DNA of 64,000 nucleotides, taken from Periconia sp. R9002 (taxonomy: Eukaryota; Ascomycota; Dothideomycetes; Pleosporales; Periconiaceae). The stretch spans positions 186,001 to 250,000 of the forward strand of contig JAMAHW010000058.1 of the NCBI GenBank assembly GCA_023627715.1, in the 5' to 3' direction. This document shows positions 21,829 to 32,996 of this stretch, one piece after another. The notes below the pieces were generated by a model. The model worked only from the letters and a program-made list of their open reading frames with translations, did no database searches and was not told where the DNA came from. How positions within the stretch are numbered: the stretch's first letter is position 1; every line of letters starts with the position of its first letter. The position numbers were made by a program, and so were the translations under genes.

Positions 21829-23455
21829 GCGAAAAGGTGGTCGCAGCCGTCTTCGTAATCGTCGTAGCTGAAAGCAATCGTCCAGTAGTAAGGCGTACCC
21901 GTCAAGAGCCAAGGCGTGCAGGTGTAAAGTAGGTGTCGTATCGATGGAGCGAGGGTGTATCAAGAGAAGGTAGTCGGCACCGACGCAATCGTCCAGTAGC
22001 AAGGTGTGTAGGTGTAAAGTAGGTGTAAAGTAGGAGCCGTAGCAATGAAGCGAGGGTGTATGAGCGTGTAAAGAAGTAGTAAACGCAAAGTGGAAAAAAA
22101 AATAACACACCAACACCCACACCCCCATTTGAACTCACCTCACTCGACAAGGTAATATGCCAACCCAGCGTCCCACCCATTACCAAGCATAAGGTAAAAT
22201 AAAATAAAGCATTGCAAGTACCTAAGGTAAGTAAGTACGAACCCACAATTACGCAGTACACCTACGGTACATCATTATTTTTGTTGTTACAGCGGTGGTA
22301 AGGTGAGGGGATGGGTAAAAGACACCTTCTACAACGTTAAGAAATCTCACCTTTGAGGTGAAGGGAGAGAGCGACGAAAGAGTCGATGGTACGTACCTAT
22401 GTACCTCCAAACCACCCAAACCATCTCTCCCCAAACCAACCATCCACTCACCTCCCTCAAACTCTTACACCGCACCTCCTCGCCCCCCAACAAAAAAAAA
22501 TTAAAGAAAGAAAAGAGAGGGAGGGAGAGGCACAAGAAACCCATCTCGCATCGCCCCATTCCCCCAGTGACACCCGTCTTATCTACATCCAACAACCATC
22601 TGACCCTACATACACACCAAACGACCTCACCTTACCCTACCCTACACATCTCCCCACCTCCCACCCTCCAAATAAAAAAAATCGGTACTATCCACCTCCC
22701 CCCTATCCCGTCTCCTCCAACCTATACGCATACACGCATCAATATATACAAAACACAAACTCAACTACACAAACACCACTCTAAATCTAACAACTATCCA
22801 CCTCTCCTCCTCCTTCCCCTATCCCATCCTACCCCTTAACCCAACGAAAAAAAAATCAGAAGATAAATAGAGCAAAAAAAAAGGGGGGGGAGTCCGTACA
22901 AAATATTTAACCTCCCTCCTTCCCACCCATCTACTATCCCTAACATATACCTATACCTACACAAATACACACACACACACACACACAAAACACCAACCCA
23001 ACCATGCAACATAACATCCGGAAACCCATCAATCTCCACATAAACAAAATTTTATTATAAATATTTGAAACACAAAAAATCAACAACAAAAAACCGGTTA
23101 ACCATTTTAATCCCCTCTCCCTCTCTCTTCTCTCTCTCTTCTCTGCAATCAATTCTTCTATATACATACATCCATACACACACATATATCAGACCAAACC
23201 TCACGTACCAACTCAACACAATTAAATCGTTCTCCAACAAATAATATTCTCCGCCACCAAAAAAAAAGGGCGTATATATATCCTATCCTATCCCATCCTA
23301 TCCACACCATCCCACCGCACTCCACCTTCTCCCTAGCCTTCCCCCTTTTTAGAATCTTTATAGAAACCTCTTCCTTCCCATACAAAACCAACACAGACGA
23401 AACAAAACAGGCCACCACCCTCCCCACAATCCCCCCAACCCCAAACACCCCCAAC
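21829..23455. other. Upstream region of GTPase copy 1 and 3' flank of the disordered-protein gene
   Basis: 1.6 kb. The right part is C/A-rich low-complexity sequence with an (AC)n run at 22967-22987. The left part holds a two-copy tandem repeat (21874-22061). A good acceptor (TTGCTTTCAG on the minus strand, about 40 bases before the start codon) and a donor-like GTGAGT near 22140 suggest a 5'-UTR intron that would contain the repeats. The minus-strand frame continues in phase up to ATG 22128, so an N-terminal extension cannot be fully excluded. Confidence 0.45.
21874..22061. repeat. Two-copy imperfect tandem repeat upstream of GTPase copy 1
   Basis: Unit 1 spans 21874-21960 and unit 2 spans 21984-22061, spacing 110. 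Both start gcaatcgtccagtag and end gcgagggtgtat, and both contain aggtgtaaagtaggtg. Unit 2 repeats the inner aggtgtaaagt once more. They lie 46-233 bases upstream of the chosen start codon. Confidence 0.75.
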
Positions 23456-26400
23456 TCAAATCTCCCCCTCAACCAAACTCCGCCCCACCAACTCCAACTC
23501 GCCACTCTCGGCCGTCCTTCTCCTCTCCAACACCCACCGCTCCCCGCCTTCATCATCCTGCTCGCGGACATACGTGACGGAATCGCGATCCGTCGTCGCG
23601 CTGCCTTTGCGACTATGTCCTCCTCCTGCTCCACCTCCAAGCGCACCGTGTTGCTGGTGGTGGTGGTAACCCCCAGTCTGCGGAAGGTGATGATGATGAT
23701 GATGATGAACGTGATGAAGGTTGTGCATTTTCCAGCCCGGGGATGACAAGTTAGCCGAGCCGCCGGGCGTGACGGGGCTGGTGGTAGACGTCGGGCTCAC
23801 GAGGCCGAGGGACGAGCGGCGGGGGGCGCCTGCGGAAGTAGCTGTAGTCGGAGTGGCGGCCGAGTCGAGGCTGGTGGTGGGGGAGTGGAGGGACGACGGT
23901 AGGGCCGTGGAGAGGGTGAGGGGCGGGAGTTGGGTTTGCGGGGGCGGCGAGCGTGGGAGGGGGATAGCGGTTGGGGATTTAAGGGGTTGCATGATGTTGG
24001 GCGAGGGGAGGGGGAGGGTCATGGGGAAACCATTGGGGAGGGAGACGGGGACCGCGGGAGGCGAGTAGAGCGGCATGGGTGGGAGGGGTGAGAGTGGGAA
24101 GTGCGAGGTTGGACTCGAGAGGGAGGCGTAGTCGCTCGCGGTGAGGGTTGGGCTGTCGGGTTTGGTGTCGTAGTCGTCGTCGCGGTCGGCGTCTAGGTCG
24201 TCGAGACCCTCATCGTCGGACTGGCCGTCGGATGGGACGACGTTGGCGGCATTGACGAGCGCCTCGTCGTCGCTCTCTTCGGTGTTGTCGAATCGGCTTG
24301 ACCCTTCCTGTTCGCTCTCTGGCGCGCTGCTGCTCTGCTCCTGCATCCTGCTCCCTGCTGGGGTAACGGACCTCTGCATCATTTGCACGCCCATGGGGCT
24401 AGACGTCCTCGGGCTGCCCTCTCTGCTCGCCGAAGTGCTTCCGCCAAAGGCCGCCTTCCTCACTTTGAGCAGGCTGTCTAGACTCATATCTTCATCCTCA
24501 CGCGGCCAGCCATACGGGCTAAGCCGCGCGAGTTGAGCAAGACCAGGGCTGGTGAGCGCCTGGCTGCCGCGAATGCTGATAAACGAGTTGCGTGTACTGT
24601 ATTCACTGCGTTCCGTGATGGGTGTGAGGGACGGCTCGCGGACAATGTTGCGGCCGCTCAAGGTACGCGAAGGACCAAACACGCCTCCGTACGCATTAGG
24701 CTGCTCCCCTTGAGACGCATAGAACCCAAACTCGGTCCCATAGAAACCCTCATAGTCATTCGCCAAAGCTTCAGCGTTGGCCGCCGCAATCATCGGATCA
24801 TCCTCAAGGGCAGAATCGTACTCGCTGTAGTCGTAGTCATCAACAAAGCTTGAATCCATGCCATAAGGGTCATCGTCGGGCGGGAATCCCGTCGTCTCCT
24901 GGCTGAAGCGGCCATCGTCCGGTACAAGGCTGGGCCGAGAGTTGCTGAGTGAGGACTCATCGTCGCCCTCCATGATGCTCTGCCCGGCATCCACGCTCGC
25001 CTTTCGGGTAAAGCGGCCGTCTGCTTCGGCGCGATTGGCCGCGTCTGCCAGGGCGCTGTGGTACGCATTGAGATTACCGAATTCGGGACCACCACGCTGT
25101 TGCGCTATGGATGGCCGATGAGCCAAGGAAGGCTCCGACTTCTCGAGATGTCTCGACAGCGTATCATCATCAGCTTCATAGCCGGTTTCCGAGCTGGACT
25201 GGGCCATGGGCTGTGAAGCATCAGCCGCGGGCTGTCGAATTTTGCGCTCAAACAAGGGCCCATTCGGATCATCGAAAACGTCTTCATCAAACTCGACCGC
25301 ATCCACATTACCCTGCTCTTCAATCATGCCGTCGTCAAAATAGAGATCATCGTCCAAGTCTGCATTCAGAGCCAGCTCCTTCTTCGCAGTCGCCTTAGTC
25401 TCGTCCGGTGTCTCGGCAGGCGTGAACCTGACCGGATCGGTGGGGGGTGGGGGATTATTCATTAGGCCAAGTCCCAGCATGGCTTGGTGGTTGTTCATCG
25501 ACACTTTTCCGAGCGCATCGCCCGACATGGCGAAGCCGATCGGATTTCCGTCCACGTCGCGCGGAGTCTGTGCCCCGCCCATCATGCTCATGGGGCTCAT
25601 CGAGTTGATGTTATTAGGCTGTATGGTTAACGAAGAAAAATCAAATCCAGCGATGCCAGGAGACATGCTTTGGTCTCCGAGCCCAGCGTACTCTTCCTCC
25701 TCGCCTAGCATAGGAATATCTTCCTCGTAGCCGTCATCCATGTCTATATCGTCCATGCCGTATTCATCATACTCGTCGTCCATCGTGGCCGTAGATATGC
25801 GAACTTGCTTCGACGCCTTCTCTGCCTCCTTCTCCTTGTGTCGGTCCTCCAAGATCTTCTCTTGCGCGGCCGAATCCGAACCGCCAATTTGGAAGCTGAA
25901 TCTCGAAGCCCGACTGGTGAGATGAGTTGGAAGCCCCGCCGGGGTGAAAGAGGGATCGTTCACCGATGTGGCCCGCGATCGTGATGACGGCGGTGTCTTT
26001 GTCGATCGGCGCGTTCGTGGTGAAGTCGCTGAGCGTGGACTTGTGGGTGTAAGAGGATGGTCGGGCATTTCCTCCACCGGTGACAAGACCGACGATGCAA
26101 AATCGTGAGTTGGTTCCGGGGGCGGTGGAGACGGGATTGCCTTGAAAGGCGGTGACGATACGGCGGGCGAAGCTTTTGGCGCTGGCGGAGGAGGCGGAGG
26201 AGTTCTGGCGGGGGGTGGTGGAGGTACATAGCTATTCCGTTTCAAAAAGTCATTGTTGGCCAGCTGCTCGGCCCTGATGTTTGCCTGCGTCTGCTCGTAG
26301 CTTGTATCGTCGTCAAAATGTTCCGTGAACACGGGCGTGTGCGACCGCTCGATCTTGGGCGGGCTAGGATCTGTCTTCTGCCGCTCCTCCGTATATGCAT

Positions 26401-27250
26401 TGCTATACGAGAAATTCCTGTTCGGTCGCGGGGCGGAGAAGTCGTGCACAATGCGACCACGAATACTGGGATCGTAATTATCAGGCATGGGAGGGATATT
26501 ATTAGGCGACCGAATCGTGACGAGGGATTCGTCCGCGAGGGGGTCGAGCGTTTGACCAGACCGCCGTCGCATGAGGATGGACATGGGATTCCTAATGCTC
26601 AGTCTCGACTTGCTCTTGGTTTGCTGCGCGGGGACGGGCGGAGGGGGTGCGGTTGGGTGTTTGGGCGCGCTCGCGGGGGGCTTGTCGCTCGGGGTGGTGA
26701 CGAGGGACGATTGCGATTTGGAGGTGCTCGAGTAGAAGGAGCCGACGTTGGGAGAAGCCAAATACGTCGACGACGATTGTATCGACTGTGCATCGTATTG
26801 AACCGCGTGCTCCACGACCTGCGCCAAACTCTGCGCCGGTGATGTATGCGACCTGGCCGACGCGGGCCGCCTGCCATCCAAGCGCGGTGAGACCTGCTCC
26901 TGCGAATAAAACGACGGCGACCGCAACCCTCCTGCCTGAGGACTTCCACCCGCGTACTCTCTCCGCCCGTGGTCGAGGGCGCTCTGGGGACTGAGCAATG
27001 AACTGCTCCCGGATTTCTCCAGCTTGGAAGCGACGCGCGGAATGGGAGGCAGCTGCGGCGGGTACGGGGAGACGGGCGAACTCGAGGCGAGGCTGGCCGC
27101 ATCGAGCGGGCGAGGGCTGCTCAAGTAGTCGGTGGGATAGGCGGGACTCGGGGCGGGAGGGCTGGAGACGGGTTCGGGGGAGCTCAGGGTCGAGGCATTG
27201 CGCTTCGCGTGGCCGGGGCGCAGCTTGGAGAACATGCTGGAGGGCGCCAT
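23456..27250 (-). CDS. Very long disordered Ser/Pro-rich protein, 1264 residues, unknown function
   Basis: A single uninterrupted frame from ATG 27250 (MAPSSMFSKLRPGH). Nearly the whole chain is low-complexity: Ser/Pro-rich N-terminus, polyproline runs (PPPPPPAP) near residue 350, two strongly acidic patches (one around 495-530 with MDDEYDEYGMDDIDMDD, a second near 650-670), a third acidic patch near 1040-1055, and a His-rich stretch (HHVHHHHHHH) near 1190. Short conserved-looking islands are RNPMSILMRRRSGQ, GRIVHDFSAPRPNRNFSY and RASRFSFQIGGSDSAAQEKI. No enzyme domain was recognised. Islands in a disordered chain suggest a scaffold or polarity/signalling protein, but this is inference. A frame of this length cannot be chance. 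The upstream A/G-rich 5' region lacks a TATA box. Confidence 0.85.
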   Translation of the reverse strand: MAPSSMFSKLRPGHAKRNASTLSSPEPVSSPPAPSPAYPTDYLSSPRPLDAASLASSSPVSPYPPQLPPIPRVASKLEKSGSSSLLSPQSALDHGRREYAGGSPQAGGLRSPSFYSQEQVSPRLDGRRPASARSHTSPAQSLAQVVEHAVQYDAQSIQSSSTYLASPNVGSFYSSTSKSQSSLVTTPSDKPPASAPKHPTAPPPPVPAQQTKSKSRLSIRNPMSILMRRRSGQTLDPLADESLVTIRSPNNIPPMPDNYDPSIRGRIVHDFSAPRPNRNFSYSNAYTEERQKTDPSPPKIERSHTPVFTEHFDDDTSYEQTQANIRAEQLANNDFLKRNSYVPPPPPARTPPPPPPAPKASPAVSSPPFKAIPSPPPPEPTHDFASSVLSPVEEMPDHPLTPTSPRSATSPRTRRSTKTPPSSRSRATSVNDPSFTPAGLPTHLTSRASRFSFQIGGSDSAAQEKILEDRHKEKEAEKASKQVRISTATMDDEYDEYGMDDIDMDDGYEEDIPMLGEEEEYAGLGDQSMSPGIAGFDFSSLTIQPNNINSMSPMSMMGGAQTPRDVDGNPIGFAMSGDALGKVSMNNHQAMLGLGLMNNPPPPTDPVRFTPAETPDETKATAKKELALNADLDDDLYFDDGMIEEQGNVDAVEFDEDVFDDPNGPLFERKIRQPAADASQPMAQSSSETGYEADDDTLSRHLEKSEPSLAHRPSIAQQRGGPEFGNLNAYHSALADAANRAEADGRFTRKASVDAGQSIMEGDDESSLSNSRPSLVPDDGRFSQETTGFPPDDDPYGMDSSFVDDYDYSEYDSALEDDPMIAAANAEALANDYEGFYGTEFGFYASQGEQPNAYGGVFGPSRTLSGRNIVREPSLTPITERSEYSTRNSFISIRGSQALTSPGLAQLARLSPYGWPREDEDMSLDSLLKVRKAAFGGSTSASREGSPRTSSPMGVQMMQRSVTPAGSRMQEQSSSAPESEQEGSSRFDNTEESDDEALVNAANVVPSDGQSDDEGLDDLDADRDDDYDTKPDSPTLTASDYASLSSPTSHFPLSPLPPMPLYSPPAVPVSLPNGFPMTLPLPSPNIMQPLKSPTAIPLPRSPPPQTQLPPLTLSTALPSSLHSPTTSLDSAATPTTATSAGAPRRSSLGLVSPTSTTSPVTPGGSANLSSPGWKMHNLHHVHHHHHHHLPQTGGYHHHQQHGALGGGAGGGHSRKGSATTDRDSVTYVREQDDEGGERWVLERRRTAESGELELVGRSLVEGEI

Positions 27251-28694
27251 GGCTGATGAAGAACAGGAAAGAAAAAGAAAAATCGGGCGTCGTGGTGGTG
27301 GAGCGAGCAGATAAGCAGCTTGCGGCGTTGGTCAGATTTCCAAATCCAGACGGAATCAATGGAATGGATGGATTGGATTCGTGGGGTATGTTGGCTCAAG
27401 CCTCAGCGAGGAGGCGAAGAGGAAGCCACAGCCATCACCAGGGCGGAACAGCACAGAAGGAAGGAGCGAAGGGTAGATAGATTCCGACGTCGCACAGCGG
27501 TTCGGAAAGGAGGAAGCAGTGATTTGGCGGAGATGATGCTGTGCGGCCGTGAGACGGGTGAGGGGAGCGAATGGGGAGAGGAGTGAAGGCGTGATGCGTG
27601 GGGGAGAGAAGAGAAGCTGGTGGAGGAGGAAGAAGACAAAGTCAACAAGTCGAACGTTGTGGAGGTGGAGAGGTGGAGAGGTGGAGGTGCAGAAGTTAGA
27701 GATGTAACAGTGGTTACAGAAAAGCAACAATAAGTCAGTGCTCAACGTGCGAGTGACATGTTACAGTCCATCTGGAGATCCATCCCATCATCAATCACCT
27801 TGAATGTCAAATGAGGCAGGGATCCATTCCCGAATTCCCACCTTTCCGCGACGCAACCTTTCTTGCATGCATGCATGCATACATGCATCTAAGCAGCCTC
27901 GTCCACCTTTTATCATTACCCCAACTATCCAAATCTCTCTTTTCGCGCGCAAAGGGAAAAAATTGATTATAATTTACCTTAAACAAGCCACACCCGCCGC
28001 CTACCCAAACCATCAATTCCATTTCCCCACACGGGCATGAATCGCATCCCAAAAACGACCCTGAACGCCCTCCTCTAGACATCAATCACCATTACTGTAT
28101 ACTTGTAATGTGAATATCTTCACACCATTCCCCTTCATCAACATACATCAACACGGAAAAAACCCCCAACCGCACAGACGCCTCCAACAATCGCCAAGTG
28201 TAACCGATGACGTTTCACACCTTGGAGCACGTGACTTTCCGCCCTTCACTTTCCCCACTGAAGAAAGGGTCCAAGTTCAATGAACCGAACCCCTTTCTTC
28301 CCGCTCGCGTTCTGGTGTTCTAGAATCTTTTATGCAAAGGAGTTCTTTGTTCTAGATTTTCTTTGGAAGATGGTTGGGAAGGATACATGTGATTGATGGA
28401 TTGAATGTCGAGGTGCTTACATAATGGGCTTGGCGTGGGACTACGTACACATGTCGATGTTACAATTTGTTACTTTGTAGGTAAGTGACATGTAGGTAGG
28501 TAGGTACCCGTGGTTCACTCGCTGCAATTTTTCCTGAAGAATGAGGCGGGATTACTGATGCATGTAGACGACGTCACTTCTTTCTGCGATACCATACGAT
28601 GCAAACAAGATGAATGGTTTAGATCAGTCAGGTCACGACATCCAACATACATCAATCATTCATTCACTCCCTTCTAGAAAAATAAACCGCAAAA
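27251..28694. other. Intergenic, 1.4 kb
   Basis: Promoter of the disordered-protein gene plus 3' flank of the carboxypeptidase gene. A TGCA run (gcatgcatgcatgcatacat near 27864-27885) and a purine-rich tract (gaggtggagaggtgg near 27661) are present. No gene was recognised. Confidence 0.45.
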
Positions 28695-30642
28695 CTACCC
28701 AAACCTCCTCCCCCTCCCCCTATCCCCACTCTCCCTCCTCAACCCCCTCCTCATCCTCCCCATCCTTCTCCCCTCCTCCCCTTTCCTCTTCTCCACCGCC
28801 TTCGCCTTCGCCGCCGCAGAAGCTCCCCACGTGGGCGCCGGATCCGGCGCATTCAGGGCCGTGTTGTACGTGGCGTTGGCGGGGGTGACGTCGAACTGGA
28901 CGGTCTTGTTCCCCTCGCGGAAGGTGCTGGTAGGGGTGCCGACGGTCTTGTAGATGGCGCCGTAGGTGGCGTTGGAGGAGGCGATGGGGATGAGGCCCGT
29001 GGCGATGTCGGTGAAGTTTAGGGCGCGTTGGAGAAGCTCGAGGGAGGCGAGGGGTTGGTAGAAGGGGACCTGTGTGGAGGGGAAGGTTAGTTTTTGGGTG
29101 TTGGGTATTTGGGGAGGGAGTGGATGTTGTGAGGGGAGATAGGTTATGTGTGTGTTTGGGGAAGGGAAATTGTAGTTGACGTACCTCATGACCCGACTCG
29201 TAAATCCTCACAAACGAGAACAGACCCGCCTGCTTAACCTGTCCATGCACCACATCATCGCTCGTCGCGATATCCACGAACCCAGCCTCCGAAAAGCCCT
29301 TTGCGTCGACTTTCGCAGCAACAACCTCCCCGCCGATCCAGTTGCACACGTAATCCGAGTCGCCGTAGTAATGCACGACCTGCACACCGGCATCCAGAAG
29401 TTGCTGGTTTGCGGCAATGGTCCCCGCCTCGCGATCGTCGTCGCCTGTCGCCGCAAACGCCGCGCTAACCGTCGGTGAAGATTCAGAAAAGTTCTGGTAC
29501 GCGCCGATGGCGGCTTGGATTTCGGGCTGGTTGAGGTACTCGACGTAGTAGGTGTAGGGGAAGGGGTCCGGGGTCAGGTATCGCACGTCGTATTCGTCGC
29601 GGCCCTCGGTGTAAATGTCCAAAATGTATTCGACTTTTTCGTAGCAGAAGTTGTCGGCGCGCGAGCACACGTCGTCGCGGCCCGTCGTGTAGCATTGCAC
29701 GGTTTGGTCGTAGCAGTTGCCCGGGCCGTACATGTTGTTGTACCATTCCGCGCGCACGGATTCGTTGGCTGCGGGGAGGTCGTACGTGTTGGCCGTCGGG
29801 TTGATGGTGAAGTTGTAGAAGGCTTCATACTGCACAAGAGGGTCGAACCAACCATTGCCGATGAGCACGGTTTGGAGGTCGATGGGGGTCGCGTTGGGGA
29901 TGTTTTTCGCGTTTTGGTCGAGTATGTAGGCGTTGAAGATGGGCCCGTAATGGCCGCCGTAACTCTCCGTCGCGAAATTGACTCCGCTCTTCGAATACTC
30001 TGGGAACGCGCCGAGGAAGCCCTGCAATGTCCTCCACATTCCGTCCGCAGCATTCACCGTGCTATTCACGGTCCGCGTCAAGTCGGGACGCGAGTATGTC
30101 CCGCATCCTCCATACTTCTCCTCCACGTACGCCGGACACTCCTCTGTTGGCAGCTCAATAATATACCCGCTGTCCTTGTATCCAGGCACCACTGGATCGC
30201 TATAGGAAAAACCCACCATGGAAGGCTGGTCAATAAACAGCATGTTCGACACATTCGTCCACGAGTACGGGTTGTTGAAGGGCTTCAAATCCGGCCCGAC
30301 TCCGCAGGGTCCGAGTTCTTGGAAGAGACCAATCATGGACGAGGATCCGGGACCACCGTTTATCCATATTGTGAGAGGTGCGCTGGAAGGGTCAGGGACA
30401 CGCGCTTCGAAGAACCAGAAGAAAATGTGCTGCGTAGGGGTAATGTCGGCGTAGCCGGAATACGATTTCACCGAGGGGTCGAGCTCGCAGATTCCCGCCG
30501 GGACGGACTTGTAGCGGATAGTGGTGTTGAAGAAGCCTTGTTTTGAGGTGAGGTTGGAGGGTGGGGTGACGAATTGGGCGAGGGTGCATGTGGTGAGAAG
30601 GGCGGTGGTGAAGAAACCGCCGAGAGAAGTAAGGCCTGGCAT
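28695..30642 (-). CDS. Secreted serine carboxypeptidase (peptidase family S10)
   Basis: Exons 30642-29185 and 29069-28695, 115-nt intron in phase 0, 610 residues. A signal peptide covers about residues 1-22 ([14 protein letters not shown]). The oxyanion-hole segment [11 protein letters not shown] begins at 93. The catalytic triad is Ser227 ([11 protein letters not shown]), Asp430 ([11 protein letters not shown]) and His485 (ESGHEVPFYQP, where the intron splits the motif right after GHE-). Many NxS/T sites indicate glycosylation. The C-terminal 35 residues are basic ([20 protein letters not shown]), unusual for a secreted S10 enzyme and perhaps a removed propeptide. The enzyme would release C-terminal residues from peptides in the medium or vacuole. 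Confidence 0.93.
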
Positions 30643-32996
30643 CGTGACAATGTTGGCGAGCTGTGGCTTGGGATGGGTAGTGGGAGGCCAATTGGGCGTT
30701 ATCTCTGTGTTTTCCGGTCAATTGAGTTCTGCTACCCTTCGAATTGAATTGCGAGGAAAAAGAAAATGGTGATGGCATGCAATTGACCGCGCATTCCCAT
30801 TCCTGAACTTACCTCGTCACAGCACAGCGCACCAGCTTCGCAGCAACTCGAAAGCTTCAGCGGAAGACGTAGGACACTCAATCCCTTTATACCTCCCCTA
30901 CCCCCCGAACAAAAACCTTACTTCTTCCCCTGTCAATTGCGCGTGCCCCCGACCCAAGCTCCGAATAGCTCCATCTTGGGTATCGTCATTCTGCTTACCG
31001 CATCCACGACCATCCATGTCAATGGCAAGCCGACCTTCCCAAACCAGCCACCATTCTGCACCCCCGCCGGTCAGCTAATCAACGACAGGAATAGCGGGAC
31101 CTGCGGAAACGGCTGAACGGTTTATTTGCCAAATTGCCTCGTTCGTACTGTTGTTTCGTTGCTGCGTGTGTTGGAGGAGGAGCGGCGGGGGAGATAAGCT
31201 CGGCTAAGTGGGGAGAAGCTTGGGGAGCTTGGAGCTTCGCTATCTTGGAGGATGCGCTAGTGCTGCTTTGGGAAGGTCGTGATCGTGTCCGCCGGATTGG
31301 ATCCATCATGGATAGAGCGAGGGAGATGATGATGGACGATGGTGAGATTTGGAGGCTTAGATGAGGATTACGCGTGTTGGAGGGGGTGGGATGGCACGGG
31401 TGGGAAGAGGAGTGGGAGGGGTGGCGGGTTGGAGGTTGTTTGTATTGCGGTAGAGTATTGGTTTGACTAGTTTTAGTTCTTGAATTTTTTTTCTGTCTTT
31501 TTACAATCATTCTGGGGGTTGGCTGAGCACGGAATAATAGGGCGTTGTCAGCTTTCTTTATTCTGACACACTGTTTAACAGCATGTAGAAAATCAATGGT
31601 TGTTGTATCAGTATACCTTTACCGTCAAATCAAGTCTTATTCCTCCACCTAACCCCCTTACACTACCACCATCATCTAGCCGCTTCAACACAAACAAATA
31701 GAAACATTCCTTCTCCCGCGTATCTGTACAAAGTTAACAAATCACTAAGTATAAGACTAGGGACAGAGAGAGAAAGGACGGGGGGAAGGGGGAAGGAAGA
31801 GTGGGTGGGGGGGCTAGAGTTACGCGTAGTGTTTTCCCGTTCCGGTGGTTATGTCGGAATCTGAGTAGCTGTCTTGTGTAGGGGAGTTTGGGTTAGGTGT
31901 TGATACACATTCCCTTTTTCAATATAGATTGCTTTTTTCTCTTGTCTAGGAGACGGGGTATGAGGTGTGGGGTGAGAGAATATACATTAAAAGATACCAA
32001 GAACGGAAAAAGCAAAAACACACATTTTCCTTCATACATCCTCAACAAACCTTCCTCCTCCCTTTTTCTCCTTTGAAGACTCCGCTCCACTCTAACTGTG
32101 ATATACATACACACAAACACAAACACAAACACCTAAAACATCCCCACTACGATACCCGAGAGAAAAATACAAAATACAGATGCAAAACACACACGTTTCC
32201 CGAATTATCAAGTCTGTACACACATTCCATATTTATATCTATATGCATTGATAAGTGGTGGGCTTAGAGAGGGTAAGGTATATAGGAGTTGGACGGGAAC
32301 GGGAAAATGAAAGGTGGATATGTATGGATAATGAGCAAGAAGGAGTATTTTTATTATATATTTTAGTTTTGCTTTTCTTAAGTACAGAGTTTGAGGTAAT
32401 AAGATGCATGGGTGGTGGTGGTGGTGGGTCTGAATGTTTGAACGACTGGATTGGACTGGACTTGGTATGTTTTGGACTCGCGTTTCCGTGTGCAGTGGTG
32501 TGGAGGGGGTAGGGGGAAGGTATGCTGCATATGATTGTCTGGATTGGGTGGAAGGGGTTTTGGGGTTAGGGGAGTTAGGGGAGGGGATAAGTATGTTGGG
32601 TAGGATACGGGGGAGGGGGTAAATTGGGGATGGTGAAGGAAATGGTGCGGGGGATGAAAAAGAAAAGGGGGGGTTGGGTGCAGTGGTGATTGGTACTTCG
32701 GGGGTGTTGCGGACAGTAGGATACTGAGGGTGGGTGTTTGTTCAGACGGGTTGTCCGGGGGTATCGCTTTCCAGAAATCCGGGTGTGCTTCGTGGTCTGA
32801 GGGAAAAGTCTGAGAGGAAAGATATGAAAGTCGGTGGAGATATGGGGAGAATGTATTCTCCCATAGTAAACCGTTGAAAGTAACGGCCCCGGGGGAATCA
32901 GATGTTCATATCATAGGTTGGTTGTCTCGTTGTAAAATTCAACCAGAACTCTTTCGTTCTTCGTTTGATAGAAAGCTCAAGGTCTCCTTTCAGACG
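30643..32996. other. Intergenic, 2.35 kb
   Basis: Between the carboxypeptidase start and the 3' end of GTPase copy 2. A minus-strand frame from ATG 31306 to 31079 (about 75 codons, Ser/Arg/Pro-rich, ending SRFRRSRYSCR) is open but has no recognisable domain and is not supported further. The right half is G-rich on the plus strand with A/C low-complexity stretches near 32100-32160. Confidence 0.4.

Noticed and set aside
26592..27359. 255-codon minus-strand frame overlapping the disordered-protein gene
   Set aside because: Out-of-frame shadow of low-complexity Ser/Pro-rich sequence.
29515..30546. 343-codon plus-strand frame opposite the carboxypeptidase gene
   Set aside because: Antisense shadow created by GC-rich third positions; the sense strand carries the full S10 catalytic triad.
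31079..31510. 143-codon minus-strand frame upstream of the carboxypeptidase gene
   Set aside because: Low-complexity, no recognisable domain; the part from ATG 31306 is only mentioned as a weak possibility.
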